Position numbers and translations under genes: made by a program
In this document: positions 15,141 through 19,604 of the stretch, one piece after another
Numbering within the stretch: the stretch's first letter is position 1
Layout of the letters: each line of letters begins with the position of its first letter
NCBI GenBank assembly: GCA_002369515.1
Contig: DFFM01000013.1
Span: forward strand, 1,108-20,711
Length of the DNA stretch: 19,604 nucleotides
Direction: 5' to 3'
From: Prevotella sp. UBA3776
GTDB taxonomy: Bacteria; Bacteroidota; Bacteroidia; Bacteroidales; Bacteroidaceae
The notes under the pieces: generated by a model
Seen by the model: only the letters and a program-made list of their open reading frames with translations
Databases searched by the model: none
Told to the model about the DNA's origin: nothing

Positions 15141-15165
15141 AAAATAACCCATTAAATAGTTTGAA

Positions 15166-16482
15166 ATGAAAAAGACTTTCCTTTTTGGCGTTCTGCTGAC
15201 CGTGATGTCGGCCATGCAGGCATGGGCGCAATTTCCAATGCCCGACGAAGACGCTAAGTATGCCACTGAACTGCTGAAGCCAGGGCAATCCATGCCCGAC
15301 TTCAAACTGAAGACTCCCGAGGGCAAGACCGTAAAACTGAGCAAGCTGGTCAAAGGCCGTTGGGCGGTGCTCGACTTCTGGGCCTCGTGGTGCCCCGACT
15401 GCCGCAAGGACATTCCCAACGTGCAGCGCATGTACGACGATTTTGCTCCGCGCGGTGTCGAGTTTGTGGGCGTTTCGTTCGACACCGAGGTGGCCAACTG
15501 GCGCAGTGCCATCGACAAATATAATATAAGGTACGCGCAAGTGAGCGACCTGAAGAAGATGCGCGACTCTGAGGTGGCCAAGGCCTTCGGTGTGAAGTGG
15601 ATTCCGTCGATGATGCTCATCGACCCGCAGGGCAAGGTGGTGCTCAGCACCGTGCTGAGCGACAAGCTGGAGAAGACGCTCACCGAGCGGCTGGCCGAGA
15701 AACGCGAAATCGCCGGCACCACCGAGCGTTTGACGCTCGACGGTGGCAAGGGCCGCTTGGCCGCCATTCTGCAGAAGCCCGTGCTCGAGCAGGGCCAGCG
15801 TTGCCCCATGGTAGTGTTCTGCCACGGTTTTGGCGGCTCGAAGGAAGGCCCCCTGTTCGAACTGATTGCCGACTCGCTGCAGGCGCACGGCATTGCCAGT
15901 GTGCGCTTCGACTTCAACGGCCACGGAGAGAGCGAGGGCGAGTTTGTGGACATGACCGTGCCCAACGAGATTGAAGACGCGCTGAAGGTGATTGAGTATG
16001 TGCGCGACCTGCGCTACGTGAGCAGTGTCTCGCTTGTGGGCCACTCGCAGGGCGGCGTGGTGGCCTCGATGGCTGCCGGAAAACTGGAGGATGGCGACAT
16101 TGCCGCCGTTGCACTCATGGCACCGGCCGCTGTGCTGCGCGACGATGCCATCCGCGGCAACACCATGGGCGCTCAGTACAACCCGCTCGACCCGCCCGAA
16201 TACGTGGAGCTGTGGGGTGGCAAGCGCCTGGGCGGCAACTACATCAAGACGGCATTCTGGCTTCCCATCTACGAGACGGCGGCCAAGTACCAAGGCCCTT
16301 CGCTCATTGTCCACGGCACGGCCGACCGCGTGGTGCCCTACACCTACGGCGAGCGTTACAAGACGGTGTGGCCCGGCGCCGAGGTGGTCATCCTGGACGG
16401 TCAGGACCACGGTTTCTCGCAGAACATTTACCGCGCCACCCGCTTGGTGTCGGACTTCCTCATCAAGAAGTTGGGGAAGTGA
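15166..16482 (+). CDS. Secreted fusion: TlpA-like thioredoxin domain + cinnamoyl-esterase-like alpha/beta hydrolase
   Basis: A 438-residue exported protein with two domains. A signal peptide (cleavage expected after A21, QAWA/QFPM) is followed by a redoxin/TlpA-like domain (about 37-180) with active site WCPDC (C76, C79) and the cis-proline at P147 (WIPS). The second domain (about 185-438) is an alpha/beta hydrolase close in motif to the cinnamoyl/feruloyl esterases LJ0536 and Est1E. It has oxyanion-hole HGFGG (220-224), FDFNGHGES (248-256), nucleophile S294 in GHSQGG, D387 in HGTADRVVP and H415 in DGQDHGF, so the triad is complete. Both active sites look intact. A periplasmic ester hydrolase with a redox partner domain is inferred; the substrate is unknown. 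It is monocistronic, with its own promoter and a strong terminator. Confidence 0.85.
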   Translation: MKKTFLFGVLLTVMSAMQAWAQFPMPDEDAKYATELLKPGQSMPDFKLKTPEGKTVKLSKLVKGRWAVLDFWASWCPDCRKDIPNVQRMYDDFAPRGVEFVGVSFDTEVANWRSAIDKYNIRYAQVSDLKKMRDSEVAKAFGVKWIPSMMLIDPQGKVVLSTVLSDKLEKTLTERLAEKREIAGTTERLTLDGGKGRLAAILQKPVLEQGQRCPMVVFCHGFGGSKEGPLFELIADSLQAHGIASVRFDFNGHGESEGEFVDMTVPNEIEDALKVIEYVRDLRYVSSVSLVGHSQGGVVASMAAGKLEDGDIAAVALMAPAAVLRDDAIRGNTMGAQYNPLDPPEYVELWGGKRLGGNYIKTAFWLPIYETAAKYQGPSLIVHGTADRVVPYTYGERYKTVWPGAEVVILDGQDHGFSQNIYRATRLVSDFLIKKLGK

Positions 16483-16514
16483 GGCAGCAGGGCGAGCAGA
16501 GAAGAAACAAAACA

Positions 16515-16557
16515 AGCCCGCCATTCGGCATGTTGCACGAATGGCGGGCTTTTTTTG
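16515..16557. terminator. Strong bidirectional terminator
   Basis: AGCCCGCCATTCG (16515-16527) pairs perfectly with CGAATGGCGGGCT (16538-16550) around a 10-nt loop. T-rich sequence follows on the plus strand and, in the form TTGTTTTGTTT, on the minus strand. It serves the fusion gene and probably the convergent DUF4332 gene. Confidence 0.93.
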
Positions 16558-16599
16558 TTTCCGAAGGTTGGGCCTCGTCGGAGGACAGCCGGGATGGAA

Positions 16600-17007
16600 T
16601 CAATAGCTGACGCGCGGCTCCAACTCTTTGGCCTGGTCGATCATCTTCTGCACTTCCTTGGTGGAAGGAACGCGGTTGCAGAGGTTCTTCTCGGCGTTCA
16701 CTTCCTCGAGCTTGGGCTGCAGGTTTTCGGCCACACGGTGGCGGAACTCCTTGACGGTGTCAACGCCGGCGGCTTCGAGCAGCTCGGCAAACTGTGGGCC
16801 AACGCCCTTGATGCGGAACAGGTCGGCGTGGTTGGTCCAGCGCAGAATCAGCTTGCTGCTGATGCCGGTGGCCTCTTCGAGCTCTTTGCGGCCCTTGGCG
16901 GCAGCGCAGCGGTCGAGCAGTTCATCTACGGTGTTGATGCCAGCAGCTTGGAGTTTCTCGGCATAGACCTCGCCTACACCTTCGATGTCGATAATTTTGT
17001 ATGCCAT
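16600..17007 (-). CDS. DUF4332 domain-containing protein (helix-hairpin-helix)
   Basis: A 135-residue soluble protein made of two helix-hairpin-helix-like units: IEGVGEVYAEKLQAAGINTV (about 8-27) and IKGVGPQFAELLEAAGVDTV (about 66-85). The repeated I-x-GVG-x(4)-LLxAAG pattern is that of DUF4332 and resembles HhH motifs that bind DNA non-specifically. The biological role is not established. It ends with a helical charged tail (VPSTKEVQKMIDQAKELEP). It is alone in its unit, with a good promoter upstream and a shared terminator downstream, and lies just beyond the alaS terminator. Confidence 0.85.
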   Translation of the reverse strand: MAYKIIDIEGVGEVYAEKLQAAGINTVDELLDRCAAAKGRKELEEATGISSKLILRWTNHADLFRIKGVGPQFAELLEAAGVDTVKEFRHRVAENLQPKLEEVNAEKNLCNRVPSTKEVQKMIDQAKELEPRVSY

Positions 17008-17051
17008 AATTCGTTAAGGTTTAGTTAAACAATTGTTCAATTTTTTGGCTA

Positions 17052-17083
17052 CAAATATAGCGTTTTTTCTTGTAAACTGCAAA
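17052..17083 (-). promoter_or_regulatory. Promoter of the DUF4332 gene
   Basis: On the minus strand TTTG (17080-17083), a 20-bp spacer and TATATTTG (17052-17059) match the consensus fully. The -33 element begins about 10 bp after the T-run of the alaS terminator. The leader should be about 40 nt. Confidence 0.85.
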
Positions 17084-17092
17084 TTATCGGGC

Positions 17093-17176
17093 AAAAAAAT
17101 AGCGCGAACCGCGCAGAAGCCACGAATTTGTTTTTGTCATGATTCTTCCATTCGTGTGTTCTGCGCGGTTCGCGCT
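17093..17176 (-). terminator. Long hairpin terminator of alaS
   Basis: An 18-bp perfect stem pairs AGCGCGAACCGCGCAGAA (17101-17118) with its complement at 17159-17176. After a 2x2 internal loop, a further 7 bp (17121-17127 with 17150-17156) close a 22-nt loop. On the minus strand a run of seven T (17093-17099) follows at once. The stem starts about 33 bp after the alaS stop. Confidence 0.9.
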
Positions 17177-17208
17177 TGTGGGGCTGTTCGCCTGGCGACG
17201 GGTGACGA

Positions 17209-19604
<2,396 letters not shown>

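Noticed and set aside
15049..16524. Long minus-strand frame over the fusion gene, and the upstream extension of the dinB frame to 15965
   Set aside because: Both lie antisense to the thioredoxin-esterase gene; dinB has a canonical N-terminus at GTG 15104.
17084..17140. An 18-codon minus-strand mini-ORF (starting MTKTNSWLLRG) inside the alaS terminator
   Set aside because: It is made of the hairpin arm and T-run; the structure is fully explained as a terminator.

Overview
The window looks like a chromosomal segment from a Bacteroidales bacterium, probably Prevotellaceae. This rests on promoters of the Bacteroidota type (TTTG, 19-21 bp, TAnnTTTG) in front of most transcription units, on the absence of clear Shine-Dalgarno sequences, and on lineage-typical genes (a DUF3822 protein next to rsmD, an HU-related DNA-binding protein, a DUF4332 protein). 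It carries 15 protein genes, two of them cut by the window edges. I see no rRNA, tRNA, CRISPR array, insertion sequence or phage gene.

Layout: on the minus strand, etfB-etfA (electron-transfer flavoprotein) are read leftwards off the window from a well-formed promoter with iterated TTTTGTGC sites behind it. A 444-bp spacer then leads to dnaG (primase) and a cardiolipin synthase on the plus strand. After a hairpin terminator whose loop also holds the -33 element of the next promoter comes a tight plus-strand operon: DUF3822 protein, rsmD, a RecD-like helicase and rmuC, the last three joined by ATGA start/stop overlaps. A shared terminator separates it from a minus-strand outer-membrane beta-barrel protein, which is divergent from a PagL-like lipid A deacylase. 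Next come an HU-like gene (minus), a 608-bp AT-rich spacer with short repeats, and dinB (minus). dinB is divergent from a secreted two-domain protein that joins a TlpA-like thioredoxin domain to a cinnamoyl-esterase-like alpha/beta hydrolase. The window ends with a DUF4332 helix-hairpin-helix protein and alaS (both minus; alaS lacks its 5' end).

Most genes are housekeeping: replication (dnaG), translation (rsmD, alaS), DNA repair and processing (helicase, rmuC, dinB), envelope lipids (cls, lipid A deacylase) and redox metabolism (etfBA). The least ordinary items are the thioredoxin-esterase fusion, the interleaved divergent promoters that serve it and dinB, a diverged 90-bp repeat present both before dnaG and after dinB, and a small in-frame insertion in the helicase. 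I found no clearly new multi-gene system such as a defence island or biosynthetic cluster.
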